DNA of 64,000 nt from Buxus sempervirens (lineage: Eukaryota; Streptophyta; Magnoliopsida; Buxales; Buxaceae). A model generated the notes under the pieces. That model ran no database searches, was not told the origin of the DNA, and worked only from the letters and a program-made list of their open reading frames with translations. Location of the stretch: contig OX387182.1 in the NCBI GenBank assembly GCA_947561395.2, positions 35,829,949 through 35,893,948 of the forward strand, written 5' to 3'. Below are positions 1 to 11,210 of this stretch, piece by piece; the stretch's first letter is position 1; each line of letters opens with the position of its first letter. A program made the position numbers and the translations under genes.

Positions 1-484
1 GGAAGCGCGCTCACACAAGGGAGAAACTCAACCCAAATGACATATCCCTTAGCTATCTAGCCACAACTATAAATCCATAACCAGCTATGCCCACTAGAGT
101 CCAAAAATTCCCTAAAATATAATATTTCTATAAGGGTTGGTGCCTAACGGCATATAAAGGTTAAATCTATCATTTACTTCAATATTCGGGTTAACTGAAT
201 TGAACTTATGATCTGAATTCTCTTTATGTAATTATCTGAATTATAGTGTAGTTTAGAGATGTTCTAGTAATCAATTAATAGTCAAGTTTTCCAAATACTA
301 GATTTCACAGTTTCATACAAAGTTTGGCAACTAGTGTCCTAAATATCTCCTTAATTTATCTTTTTGTAAAACAGGAAGTTTGATAATTTATTTTGGTCTT
401 AAAACATCTTAATTAATCATTAAATTGACTAAAAATAGTTTGGAATTGAATCAGGGTTTGAAATTACGAAATTCTTCATTTTCT

Positions 485-640
485 GCACAGAGCGCCTAGG
501 ATTGCCCCAGCGGTCTAAGGTCAGCGGTAGTTGAAATTAAATCGACGACGATATGTCTTCTCGCGATCTCGGGTGGTCTCAAATTTTGGTCTAGCGCCGA
601 GGATCGCCGAGCACAGTCGAGGTCGGCGGTCCCCCGAAAA
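485..640. repeat. CpG-rich block in LTR E
   Basis: A cluster of AGCGCCTAGG, CCGAGG, AGCGGT and GGTCGGCGGT motifs in AT-rich surroundings. It is at the same relative place as the CpG-rich blocks of other LTRs here. Confidence 0.5.
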
Positions 641-1170
641 CAAACAGAAACAGTTTAAAAACGTGATTTTTCCTATTCTAAGCAATCCCGCAATACTTAT
701 AACAATTATATCATGCATTATACATATATCTACATCATAAAAACATGGTTTGAAGATTAAACACAAGTAAATACAAAACAGTCGATCAAACGATGTCACC
801 TACCTCTATTCGCGTGGTTTCTCCTTCTCCTCTTGAACAGCAATGAACTCTGTAACGCCCCGAACCCGGGTCAGTGCAAACCGACACCCAACCCGAACCC
901 GGTTCGCTACTGTAACAACCCAAGTCCGATTCAACAACCAAACTCGAGATGTTACCATAAAGCTGGGGTCAAATACAAACCAAGATTCACAATAATTTTA
1001 AAACTTTAACGAATTATATTAGAGTTATGGTGGCCAATAAAAACAATTCTTTATTCAATAATATCAATTCAGTTTACAATAAAGTTTATTTAATCAAAAT
1101 GTAACATTAATACCAATTATAATTCTACCCATCAAACTAAAACCCCATCTTCGCGATCTCTCCAAGAAAC

Positions 1171-1208
1171 CTGAAAAATAGGGGAAAACGGAGTGAGATT
1201 TACATCTC
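1171..1208 (-). promoter_or_regulatory. Hairpin plus polypyrimidine-CAG module, LTR D
   Basis: In LTR sense: GAGAT-GTAA-ATCTC (1195-1208, a GNRA-type tetraloop), a T/C-rich tract, then CAG at 1171-1173. Flanking TGCTACTTGCTGAG is shared with family F. Confidence 0.5.
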
Positions 1209-1875
1209 AGCAAGTAGCAGGTGCATGCAATTTGAAACAGTCCAATGTAAGCAAATAGTCATGAGGTATCCGATTAATCAACGATAAGACGAGAAATCCA
1301 AGTTATCCATGGCAATTCCAAATAAAGCGATAAAGCAGATGATCATGTATAAATACCAGTCACTTGATGTTAACAGGGTAAAACCGACAAAAGCGATAAA
1401 ACACGTGTCATTGCAGGACTCACAAAGATGATAAGTATTTGAGATGACACTCAACTAACTACTATACCACCGTGCAGCTTAGGGGTAGTGCTACTTAATG
1501 ATACTCAAACCCCATGCAGCGCAGCTTAGACAAGAGCCGTAGTCACTGACTTATTGCGCACGAACTCAGCAGAGTTAGCATATACCACAGCATGCAGCAC
1601 CAGAATCAATACATGGAGATGGTCGCTTATCCACATGTACAGGGAATCACCAGCGGCTCACCGAGGTGTCCCTCCAGACATAGGAGCTTCCCAGAGCAAA
1701 CTAACTTGCAAGGGAAGCGCGCTCGCATATAGGAGTAACTCAACCCAAACTAAATACCACTTAGCTAACCAGCCAAAATTATGGATCCATATACAGCTAA
1801 ACCCACTGACACAAACCACGATAAAACCACATACGGGAGGACACGCTAATGTAGGAGGCATACACACTTTTACCC

Positions 1876-1918
1876 GTAAAGGATTACACATCTCTACACA
1901 GAGGATTACCCATCTCTG
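1876..1918 (-). repeat. Pair of stem-loops with invariant 10-nt loop, LTR D
   Basis: Two adjacent hairpins share the loop GATTACMCAT (1882-1891 and 1904-1913) but use different stems: GTAAAG/CTCTAC (one mismatch) and CAGAG/CTCTG. Confidence 0.6.
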
Positions 1919-2589
1919 CTGTAAAAGATAGTATCAAACTCTACCACAGAAGCCGCATCACCGAACCGTAAAAGTAAAGTGAACAGCATCATACCACATA
2001 CCAAACCATACCCGAATATTCCATTCCATGTGAAATCCATGATTCAATCCTTACTAATTCAATTAAAGGCTTTTTTAGAATAACATATGCAATTTCTTAA
2101 TTATATTCGAATAAAGCTCATGTATCATAAATTCAATAGAAACTAGAGTTTATGCAAATTCTAGAATCCAAAATTCATATTGAAAGCTCAAATAAGGTAA
2201 AACAAATCTTACTTAGAGTCTTCTTTAATTAATCCCTTTGTTAGAATCCAATTTCCTATATTAACACCTAAGCTAGTTTCTATTCAAATTTTCTGTATTT
2301 TATTTCTCCAGCATGTTCTACAAACCTAAAATAAAGTTTAGAAGATGTTTATAAACTATAGGTACCAGTAGTATTATTTCTAGCAATATCCATACCCTTT
2401 GACCCTTTTTTTAAACAATCCTTTCATTGAAGCCTTCAATTTATTGGATAATCTTTCCCATTTAATTTTTATAATTTTTATACCTTAATTAGGTCCTTAT
2501 AAAGATGCTAACATGCTTAACTAATCAGAAAATTTATTGGATAATTATTCCTATTACAAAATTCCCAAAATCTGCAAATTTTACATAGA

Positions 2590-2645
2590 GTGCCGACCTG
2601 TACAGGGCTAGGCGATCCTAGGCAATCCTAGGCGCTCGAACAATT
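2590..2645. repeat. Short CpG-rich inverted-motif block in LTR D
   Basis: GCTAGGCGATCCTAGGCAAT and further CCTAGGC palindromes in a row; a short form of the GC-rich blocks in the other LTRs. Confidence 0.45.
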
Positions 2646-3362
2646 TTTAACAGAATTTTCCAGATTTTTAAAGTTCGTATTTTTAGGTCTTATCTCTATG
2701 TTTACTTGGTCCAAACTAATCTACAAACTTTCTGAAACATACCTAGAGCCTTCTAGAGTAATTCTTATAAATTAAATACCCTCATATATTAATTTACATA
2801 ATCAAGCTAAGCTTCTTCTTTATTTTTGACAAATCCAACAAGAACACAAATCATTAAACTATAAGCACTTTGATTCCATGTAAATACAATTTCGACTAAT
2901 CCATTCAAACCATATGAAATGTAGCGCCCCAGATCCGGGTCTGCCCTATCACAGCACCAACCCGTACCCAAGACCTACTTATGGGCCCAATAAAACCTGA
3001 TAAACACAATTTCCTGGGCAATTACAATGTAATTATCAGAGTGCATGACTAAAAAAAAGCATGGAATAAAACTGTTCCATCCAACAAAAGATTTCCTGTA
3101 TTATAATCTCCAAAACATAATATCTGTGCATACAAAATACAACTAAGGCATCTACTTGCTCACAAGCTCTTTCCCAATATACAGACATATACAAAAGATA
3201 TCTCCCAAAGTGTAAGTCCAAAAATACTATTTACATCCCATTTACAATCCCCAAGACAGAATACAACATCATAAAAATAATCCTACTGTGGGTAGTAGTC
3301 CTCTGCCCTGAACTGAAGCTTACCCTCTATATCTGCCCTGGTGCGTGGCTCACCAAATGGAT

Positions 3363-3410
3363 CTGAAAACAAATCCGGTAAAACAAAACACACGTGAGAC
3401 TTAAAGTCCC
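3363..3410 (-). promoter_or_regulatory. Hairpin plus polypyrimidine-CAG module, LTR C1
   Basis: In LTR sense: a hairpin GGGAC...GTCTC (3396-3410), then a T-rich tract and CAG (3363-3365), about 440 bp before the LTR end. The same layout appears in LTRs C2, D, F1 and F2. The CAG resembles a 3' splice site; use is not shown. Confidence 0.45.
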
Positions 3411-3751
3411 AGTAAGCAGCAAACATGCATGTAGAGAAACAGTTTATGCAGTTTTTATAACATCATAATGATATTCAAAATTATATAGCACTAAATGCAA
3501 ACCAAAACAGTTCAATCGGATATAAAAGAAATTCCAATTCAAATATCTCAATCAAATCACCAAATACGAACAAATACTGTAAACATGTCTTGTTAGGACT
3601 CGTGGTTAGCATGTCTGTAAATTAGATTAATGACCAGTATCCATTGCCACCTACACGACTTACAGAGAGAAGCCTAGCTAGGGACATCTCAGCAAGCGGA
3701 GTACCCACGTATGGGCTGGCAAGTAGTCAACCAAACCAAGGATCCAGACTA

Positions 3752-4169
3752 AGTGGGATTCCCCACCCACTGCTTGATGAATCGCAAGGACTCCCGCCGG
3801 TTCCCCGCGACGGGGGGTTGCCGCAGTCCTCTGTTCCCCGAGAAGGCCTCACTGATTCCCCACAGTGGAATGCTATATGGATAAGGCAATTAAAGCTAAC
3901 AAGCCAATACCAACGCACTAATTAGACTCACTGTGGATCCACACCAAGAACAACGTCCAATTAGACGACTCACAAATTCAAACCAAACCAATCGAATCAA
4001 GGAATAAATCCAATGCTTTAAACCAAAGCCAAGTGGAATTCCCCATCCACTATTAAATCAAACGAGGTCAAGTGGAATTCCCCATCCACTATTAAATCAA
4101 CCGGGACCAAGTGGAATTCCCCATCCACTACCAGTCCATACCAAGGGCAAGTGGAATTCCCCATCCACT
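3752..4169 (-). repeat. Stem-loop array with invariant octaloop, LTR C1
   Basis: Eight stem-loops share an 8-nt loop that reads RTTCCCCR on the plus strand (YGGGGAAY in the sense of the LTR). Loops lie at 3758-3765, 3800-3807, 3833-3840, 3855-3862, 4038-4045, 4077-4084, 4116-4123 and 4156-4163. Stems differ: AGTGGG/CCCACT, CCCG/CGGG with an internal mismatch, CCTCT/AGAAGG, CACTG/CAGTG, and four copies of AGTGGA/TCCACT. The last four form a roughly 40-bp tandem repeat. It is in the predicted transcribed part of the LTR. Confidence 0.85.
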
Positions 4170-4804
4170 GCCAATAAAACCATAGGCCAAAGCCTTGCCA
4201 AATCGTATAAGGGTTTTTCAACATTGCTTTCATAAATCCAAGCCAAATCAAAACGAAGGTCACAAAATCCTCAAAACGCATTTTCGATGAGTGAGTTCAT
4301 CTTAAAAATCCCAAATAAGTCACCATACCAAAATTCAATGGATTCCGAGACAAAAAGTTTTGGACCTCAAAAATATTCCAAGTCTGGTTGAAAACGTTGA
4401 CTTTTCGGTGTCGAATTTTTCTAGACAAATCTACAAGGAGTTTGGGGCTCAATTCCTATTTGTAGTCTATTGGAGGGTATACAAATCATCTAGAATTTTC
4501 TGGGCTTCTGAATCACTCATTTGGATATCAAACTCAAAAAAGTGGTCTTATTTGAAAATCAGGAAAACTGGAAATTTAGGCACAAACTGGAAAGTTGACT
4601 TTTTATTGGTTGGGAATTGGGCCCTGGGAGTATTTTTATTGGTTCCAAATAGGGGGTAAAACCTTATTTACATGTAAAGACTTAAGTAAATGGAGCAATA
4701 AATACACAGGACATTTACTTAAATGTCTTTCATGTAATAAGGGAGCTATGCGAGAAGCTTGGGTTGTTTGACAAAGGGTTGGAGAGAAAAAGGATGAACA
4801 ACTC

Positions 4805-5070
4805 CAGAAACAGGGTCCACGATTAGCCCCTGGATTGATCGCCCAGGGGCGATTAGTTCAATGTTCGGGCGTTGAGGGTTAAGGTTCGCGCGCCCAGGTT
4901 TAAAACAGGTTCAGCGCGCGCGCGGTAAGGTTTAACGTTCGTGCGCTAAGGTCGCGATTAGCCCTGGGCGATTAATCCTGTTTCGCGATTTAAGATAACA
5001 GAGACCTGTTTTTAGGGATTTGGCTCAGGATTAATCGCCAACTTTCAGGATTAATCGCAGGGTCGGGATT
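4805..5070. repeat. CpG-rich self-complementary block in LTR C1
   Basis: Clustered GCGCGCG, GGGCGATTAG and GATTAATCGCC motifs, many in inverted pairs, in an otherwise AT-rich LTR. It lies on the transcribed side of the TATA box. Matches 15700-15965 in LTR C2. Confidence 0.7.
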
Positions 5071-5613
5071 TTGAAGTATTTTGACTAATTTTAACACAAA
5101 ACTCATGTAAATCCTTTACAACCTTTCCAACATCAAAGTAGGTGATCACAAAACATCCCAACACACTTAAAAACATCTTCTGAAACAAAGATTCATCTCA
5201 AATCTACATTAACACAAGTCAAATGCATGAAACCTCATTCAAGACACAAATCTCAAACCCCAATCTGAAATATAATCAATAGAGGTTGTAAATCCATGGC
5301 AAATCATTAGGAAACTAAGCAAGAGCATTATACAATCAAAACCTACGAATTTTAGAAACAAATAGCAACATGCAAGATTATTTCTTCAAATAACTCAAAC
5401 CCTAGAGAGAGAATACGAATTTTGGTAATTCATTTTGTTTGGAAGGATTTGCTACTGACTTGCTAATGGAGAAGCAACCTCCTCTCCTAGCTCTCCTCTT
5501 CTTCTCCTTCTTCTTGAGGCTTTGAAGCAAGCTCCCACAACTCCCTCTCTTGTTCTATACGTCCAAGACAAGAGAAATGGGTTTTCAAACCCTTAATTAG
5601 AAATTAGGGCATC

Positions 5614-5621
5614 CTTTTATA
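5614..5621 (-). promoter_or_regulatory. TATA box of LTR C1
   Basis: Minus-strand TATAAAAG directly downstream of the U3 minisatellite; the equivalent site is at 15151 in LTR C2. Confidence 0.65.
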
Positions 5622-5689
5622 TGCCCAAGTTTTGGGTCTTTCAAATCTGCCCCTAAACAAGGCTTTTGTTCAACTAAAACCCTAGAGTG

Positions 5690-6590
5690 TACCTAAGGCA
5701 TACCCCTGGTATTAAGTGGGGTACCTTAGTGTTAAATGGGGTGTTTGCCTTAGCCACTTCAAAAGGCATGCTTTAGGGATGCTTGGGAGGTGTACCTCAG
5801 TTAACACAGAAGGGTACCTCAGTTATATGAGGGGTACTTTAGTTATTTGAGGAGGTACCTTGATGTTTCAAGGGATTTACCTTAGTCATTCTAAGGAGTA
5901 AACTTTGAATAAGCTTAGGAGGGTGTACCTCAGATATATTGAGGAGGGGTACCTTGATTATTGAGGGGTGTACTTTAGTTATACAGGGGGTACCTTTAGG
6001 AAATACAAGGAGGTGTACCCTTGGTAACATGATGGGTGTACCTTAATAATATAAGAGGGTTACCTAAGTTATAGAATGGGTGTACCTTAGCTACAAGAGG
6101 GGGTACCTTAGCTATATAAGGGGTTATACCTTAGGGAAAACAGTGGGGGTTACCTTACTTATATAAGGGTTACTTTAGTGAGACAAAGGGGGTACTTTGG
6201 CTATATAGGGGGTGTACCCTAGGTAAAACAGTGGGGGTACCTTACTTATATGAGTGGAGTAACTCTAGGAAATTCAAGGGGTACTTTAGGTATACATGTG
6301 AGGTACCTTAGGCAATGCAAGGGCATACCTTAGGTAAACACAGGGGTACCTTAGGCAATTAAGGTAGGGTACCTTAGGGATACAAGCGGGGTACCTTAGG
6401 TATAACTGGGGAGTACTTTAAGTAACACTTGGGTGGTACCTTGGGTAATACTTGGGTATACTTTGAGTAATACATTCGGGTACTTTGGGTAATACATGGG
6501 TACTTTAGTAGTATTTGGGAGGGTACCTTGGGTATATTTTGGGGTACCATGGGTATACTTGGGAATTACTCTAGGTACACATTAGTCCAA
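5690..6590. repeat. Degenerate GGTACC-core minisatellite in U3 of LTR C1
   Basis: About 900 bp of degenerate units of roughly 22-28 bp, each with a GGTACC, GGTACT or AGTACC core followed by TTAG and a variable T/A/G-rich spacer. I estimate 30-40 units. The array ends about 70 bp from the TATA box of the LTR, on its upstream side, so it occupies the place of a promoter-proximal enhancer. The same array is in LTR C2. Confidence 0.85.
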
Positions 6591-7187
6591 CTTTTCAGAA
6601 TTTGATTTCCAATTCATTAAAGCTAATTGGAGAGTATCTTAACCAATTGGAATTGAGAGATAGCATTAATTAAACTTACTTTAATAACTTTCATATCGTT
6701 CAATTGATTCCTCTAAATCCTCAAGAAAAATCCACATCTACCTCATTTTCATAACACAAGTACTTAATTAGTCTACTAATCACACTTTAGATAATTACTC
6801 TAAATAATTAAGACATAATCCGGGTCGGGGTTTTACATGAAATCACAGAAAACCAAATCATGCAATTCCTCACGTTTTCCAAGGTTAATACTTGCCTTAT
6901 ACGCTAAATCCTTCTTCCATTGAAACTTCTAATTCTGGACCTTACTTTTGCTCCCAAACGCACCAAGTTAAACGCTCCCAATTCAAATCTCCACCGTACA
7001 CAATGTAGTTCCATAAGTGAAGAACAAAACCTCCAAATTTGAAGGCGATCCACCATACGGATTTTCCCCGATCATGTTTTGATGATGGCTGGTCAGACAC
7101 CTCCATTAGCCACCTTCTTCCTTTCTCTCCCTCTTTTCTCTCAATAATACACCCACGAAATTTCCCTCTTGTCTAACTTTAGTTTCC

Positions 7188-7195
7188 TATTTATA
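7188..7195 (-). promoter_or_regulatory. TATA box of LTR D
   Basis: Minus-strand TATAAATA about 580 bp into the LTR. Confidence 0.5.
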
Positions 7196-8087
7196 CTAGG
7201 CTTTAGAAATCCTAAACCAACCCTAATTGGCTAATTTAATTTGGGCTAACCCAACCATGGTCTAATTAATGTCTAAAACCTTCTAATTTAATTCCTACTT
7301 TTTCTCCACCTTCTATTTTTCTACTAAAACAATACTAATCAATTCTCTTATTATCTAAAGACTCTTTACAAGCTATTTTCATGCCTAATAATTACTTAAA
7401 CATTAATTATCACCTAAAACCTTATTTTCTCCAAATTAATACGTTAAATCTCGTAATTACCCTTTTTCCCACTTTTAGGCTTTTATTAATTTCTTTTAAT
7501 TTCTAGATTGTCAAAATAAATTATTTCCTTCTATTTTCTAATTCTAGTTATTATTTAATGATCTAATTATTAATTACCCTTATCTGAAAATTACCAAAAT
7601 ACCCTTTTTATTCTTTTAGGCTAATCTCATTAAAATTCTTTCTTTATTTTCAACTTATGACTTATTCGAATTAATTACCCTCTAAATCTTCACTTTTTAT
7701 TTTAACCAAGACTCAACTCATATTTTCTTTTATTTATTATTTATTTATTTATTAGGTGAAAATTCGGGGTTTTACAAACTCTAACACCAAGCAATGCTTT
7801 GGACGATGAAGAACACAAGCCAACGTCCTTCCTTCTTCTTCTTCCTCAGTCGCACAGTCGCTCTCTCTCTCGATTTTGTCTCTTGCGGCCGTAGAATACA
7901 TGCAAGTATTCCAATCGTATAGAATTAGGTTATTAAACTATTATATATACTCTCTGATCCCACGTAGCTCACATGCATTAGACTCCATACACACGCCCAA
8001 TCATATCTCTTAAAAATTAAAGTGTTAATCATACCTTGATATCTCATGATCGGACGGTCAGATCTGCGTCCAACTCTGGATCTCCAC

Positions 8088-8095
8088 TATTTATA
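8088..8095 (-). promoter_or_regulatory. TATA box of LTR E
   Basis: Minus-strand TATAAATA about 100 bp into the LTR. It is closer to the start than in LTR D, so this call is weaker. Confidence 0.35.
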
Positions 8096-9884
8096 TCATC
8101 CCCTACATTAATAAAATATTTCCATCAATTAAATTTCCCAAGGATATTATTTATTAATTTATTATATTATTTAAATAAAATTCGGGGTTTTACACCCACA
8201 CTGGGGCAAAGCTGAAAAAGAAGTAAAAAAAAGGATGACTAGATTCTCGAATGAGTCTGCATGAAACAATCCAACCAAGTTGTCACAGCTTCTGTAAAAA
8301 GATGAAAGGCCATCTTTGCTTGACATCCCAAATTTTCAAAATCATATCTCTAGTCAAACCCCTTGAGCCTAACGTTATTTCTTCTAACCGATTGAGTCAT
8401 GTGCCCTAAATACGGTGCGTGGCAAAGAAGAAGGAAAGAAGAAAGGAGGCAAGTGTATAAAAACAAAGAAAAAGAAAAAAAGAATCAGAATGCACACTGG
8501 GGCATGCCAATCAAGTCAGAAAGCAAAAATCGGCCCCCAGGCAAAAGAAGAAATGCTAGGGAAAAGAAAAAAAAATGAAGGTCACAAAAGGCCTCAAAAA
8601 GAAAAGGAAAGAAAGTAGAATTGACACTGCCAAAGTACAAGTAACCAAGAAAAGGGTAGAACATGACTCAACCCATTCACAAAAGACTTTGAGCCACATT
8701 CCCTTTTCTTTCATAAACCAAAAACTCGACCTTCGTTTCGTCCCACCAAAAAGTCCTTTCTGATTGCAGAGGATGTGACAATTGAATTTGTGCAGAGTCA
8801 TGATGAAAGAATCTAAAAAAAAAGAAGAATGAGCTTCGGTAGGACACAAAGTGAAACTTGAGAATGGAAAATTTGAGCTTTATAATCCGTCACTTCTCAG
8901 ACTTAAACCCAAGCCGACGTTTCATCCTAATTTCAAGACCTCTCTAATCTATGGGACATGATGTGCAAAAGCAAGCCAAAGACCCGCAAGCTGGGGTAGG
9001 CACTAACCCCAAGGGAAAGGAAAAATGGAAAACCCTCAATTGCAAAATCCTGAGATCACCCAAAAAAAATTCGAGTTAAGATGAGAAAAACCAAAACCAA
9101 GGAAGGGGGAACACTCTTTGAAATACCCTTTTAAGCTCTTGCTGGCCCAATTAAGGAATCTCATGGGGATGCGTATCAGGCACACCATCCCAAAACACTT
9201 CGAGTTAATAAGGCAATCTACAATGGTCACTGATCCTACCTTCCTTTTGAAACACTTGTAAAAAAATAATAAAAAAGAGCTTATCTTCTGAATGTCGAAT
9301 ATCTCACTGTTTTGTAAGAATTGTGCAGACCTACGCAAGGTGGAAAAGCCAAAAGATGTCAAGAAGCGCCTTGAATCCGAAAGAAAAGAAAAGGGAAAAA
9401 GAAAAGCAAAGCCAATGCAAGGGAATAACAAAAGGCTCCCTTATCCCCTGTAGACTTGTTTCCCCGGCCGAGTTTCCTTATTCAATTGCGCAACAAGGCC
9501 ATACCCAGTCTGAAGAGGCAGGCCTTGTAGAAAAGACCCTTTGGAATCAAGAAAAGTGGTAGAGGCTCCCACCAATCCCCCAGTGGAGTTGTTCCAAATC
9601 GAGAAGCTTCTACCTCGTCATAAAAGTAGCTGGAGGAAAAAGGTTCCCCCCTGCCGAAGAAAGAAGCGGTGAACCCATCAAGGCAAGAAGAAGAAAGCAG
9701 AATAAAGAAATTCTAGGCAAATTGGCCCCATTGTAATTTTTGATTGACCACTTTTGTAAATAGAATAGGATAGGTGGACGAGCTCCCTTGAGGCACCGGA
9801 CAGCACTGAGAGCACCTCCTCCTTCTCTCCTTCTCCTTCCACCTTCTCCTTCTGTCCCACTCCATTACCAACCCTCTGGTCAAC

Positions 9885-10015
9885 CCAAAAACAAAAAAAC
9901 AAAACCATTACCAACCCTCTGGCCAACCCAAAAACAAACAAAAAAAAAAACAAAAAAAACAAACAAACAAACAAAAAAAACAAACGAAAAAACAAAAACA
10001 AAAAAAATTAAAATT
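9885..10015. repeat. A-rich (CAAA)n tract in element I
   Basis: A run of CAAAA and CAAACAAA units, preceded by a duplicated ACCAACCCTCTGG segment. The equivalent tract is at 59725-59775 in element II. Confidence 0.8.
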
Positions 10016-10485
10016 TACAATGAAATTTGAAAATTGTATCCTCATTGAAATCTGAGAAGCTAAATCATCCAAAAAAACCCAAAACCGGTGTACCGACATT
10101 AAAGCAATGCACGGGAACCCAAAACCTAAAAAAGGTGAAAAGCGTCACCTATTTCTAAGAACCAAAGCGGAAAAGTACCACACGCGTAAGAAGCTCGCGT
10201 TAATGTGCTTTATCCCACAAACCAAAAAAAAAAAACATCTCCAAGGCTTTCTCGGAACGATATGAGGAATCCAAAATTTAGGTTTCTTCACAAAAAAAAA
10301 AAAAAAAACCTAAAGTCCTAACTTTGCTAAAACCGGAAAACACCTAAAAAACTTTAAGTGAACAAACAAGAAGAAAAAGAATATTGTTGAGTGTCTTGCA
10401 TCAACGTTGATTATATCGACTGAAATGCAAAGCGCAAAAACGAGTTTCTTTTTATTCTTTGCCGTTCATCCCCAAAGTGATTCCG

Positions 10486-10500
10486 GCAAAGAGGGGTAGC
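10486..10500 (+). promoter_or_regulatory. Polypurine tract of element I
   Basis: GCAAAGAGGGGTAGC immediately precedes the LTR start TGTCAACACATC. The same AAAGAGGGGTAGC precedes the 3' LTR of element II at 60131. It primes plus-strand DNA synthesis in this family. Confidence 0.8.
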
Positions 10501-10639
10501 TGTCAACACATCATTTTTGCACCTCCTAAAATGCAGAAAATGAAAATTTTAATAGAAAATTCAAACCTGGGGAGGTCAAAAAGTTGACTTTTTATCTAGT
10601 GCAAATCAGTCACCATACTTCATACCATTCAAAAGAGGA

Positions 10640-10937
10640 TTCCGATACGGTTCTAATGCCATTAAGTTTGCTCAAATCGGAGTCCGGATGAAAAGGTTAT
10701 GGACTGGTCAAATCTGAGAAAAGCATCTTGACACGATTCCAACGCAACTGAGTTTGCTGGAATCGGAGTCCCAGATAAGGAGATATGAGAAAAATTGGCT
10801 CTGGGACGCGACTCTGCACTTCTGCTAAAAAAACCCGAATTTGCTGCTAAACTCTAGCTCAATGGGTAGAGAATCTCGACTTGATTTCAACGCCACTAAG
10901 TTTGCCAGAATCGGAGCTCAAATGAGAGAGTTATGAG
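10640..10937 (+). repeat. Triplicated U3 module in LTR of element I
   Basis: Three copies (10640-10700, 10733-10790, 10878-10937) of a block of the form GATTCCAACGCAACTGAGTT, then TGCTGGAATCGGAGTCCGGA and a TATGAG end. The GATTCC/GGAATC ends form an imperfect inverted repeat. Every Ogre/Tat LTR in the window has one to three copies. Confidence 0.8.
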
Positions 10938-11202
10938 CAGACCTAAGTAAAAAATAAATTGTCCATGTGGCAAACTGCGTTGCATGGATGTCTCCCTTTC
11001 TTAACCCTTAAGTAAACAAAAATAATAATAATAAAGGTCTTTCTTAACCCCTAAGTAAAAAATAATCACAAAAGAATCATTCTTAACCATTAAACAAAAA
11101 ATAATAATAGAAAGGTCATAAGTAAAAAATAATAATAAAAAAGTCCATTTTTTATAAAAATAATTAAAAAATAGTCTTTCTTAACCATTAAGCAACCTCC
11201 CC

Positions 11203-11210
11203 TATAAAAG
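11203..11210 (+). promoter_or_regulatory. TATA box of element I 3' LTR
   Basis: TATAAAAG followed by a GGGGAGGGGGAGGG purine run, about 700 bp into the LTR. Confidence 0.6.

Larger units (their letters stand above)
2920..6837 (-). mobile_element. Solo LTR C1, Tekay-like family C
   Basis: The ends TGTAGCGCCCCAGATC and GTCGGGGTTTTACA are flanked by a perfect duplication TGAAA (2915-2919 and 6838-6842). At 3.9 kb it is a long LTR. It aligns throughout with LTR C2 (13983-17756) in the opposite orientation. Parts in its own sense (leftward): a U3 minisatellite with GGTACC cores, a TATA box at 5614-5621, a CpG-rich block at about 4805-5070, a stem-loop array at 3752-4169 and a hairpin plus CAG near 3363-3410. 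No coding region. It is a solo LTR and looks whole. Confidence 0.92.
851..7776 (-). mobile_element. Solo LTR D, Tekay-like, with nested LTR C1
   Basis: The ends are TGTAACGCCCCG (left) and CGGGGTTTTACA (right), flanked by a perfect 5-bp duplication AACTC at 846-850 and 7777-7781. After removal of nested LTR C1 the LTR is about 3.0 kb, with no internal coding region, so it is a solo LTR left by LTR-LTR recombination. Reading leftward it has a TATA box at 7188-7195, a small CpG-rich block at 2590-2645, two stem-loops at 1876-1918 and a hairpin plus polypyrimidine-CAG at 1171-1208. It looks whole as an LTR. It is younger than E and older than C1. Confidence 0.9.
1..8194 (-). mobile_element. Tekay-like LTR E, right portion (left end outside window)
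   Basis: The right end at 8194 reads, on the minus strand, TGTAAAACCCCGAATTTT, the usual opening of Tekay/Del-type chromovirus LTRs, so the element points left. The interval 1-850 resembles LTR D (the GGAAGCGCGCTC block at position 1 recurs at 1714), showing E and D are the same family. E is split by LTR D (851-7776). Its left terminus and target-site duplication lie beyond the window, so I cannot say whether it is a solo LTR or one LTR of a longer element. It is inserted in the 3' UTR of element I. No coding sequence is seen. Confidence 0.75.
8195..10500 (+). mobile_element. Element I: 3' untranslated region (Ogre/Tat type)
   Basis: This 2.3-kb interval has no recognisable protein; its open frames are short and Lys- or Ser-rich by composition. 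It ends in a polypurine tract at the start of an LTR. Its final 700 bp match in order the end of element II (59570-60130) and, reversed, of element III (26350-27085): a GGACAGCA block, an A-rich CAAA tract and the TCTTTGNCGTTCATC segment before the polypurine tract. It is therefore the tail of an Ogre/Tat element whose body lies left of the window, interrupted by LTR E. Confidence 0.75.

Noticed and set aside
8415-8849. Lys-rich open frames on both strands
   Set aside because: Low-complexity AAG/AAA composition in the 3' UTR of element I; no domain or relative in elements II or III.
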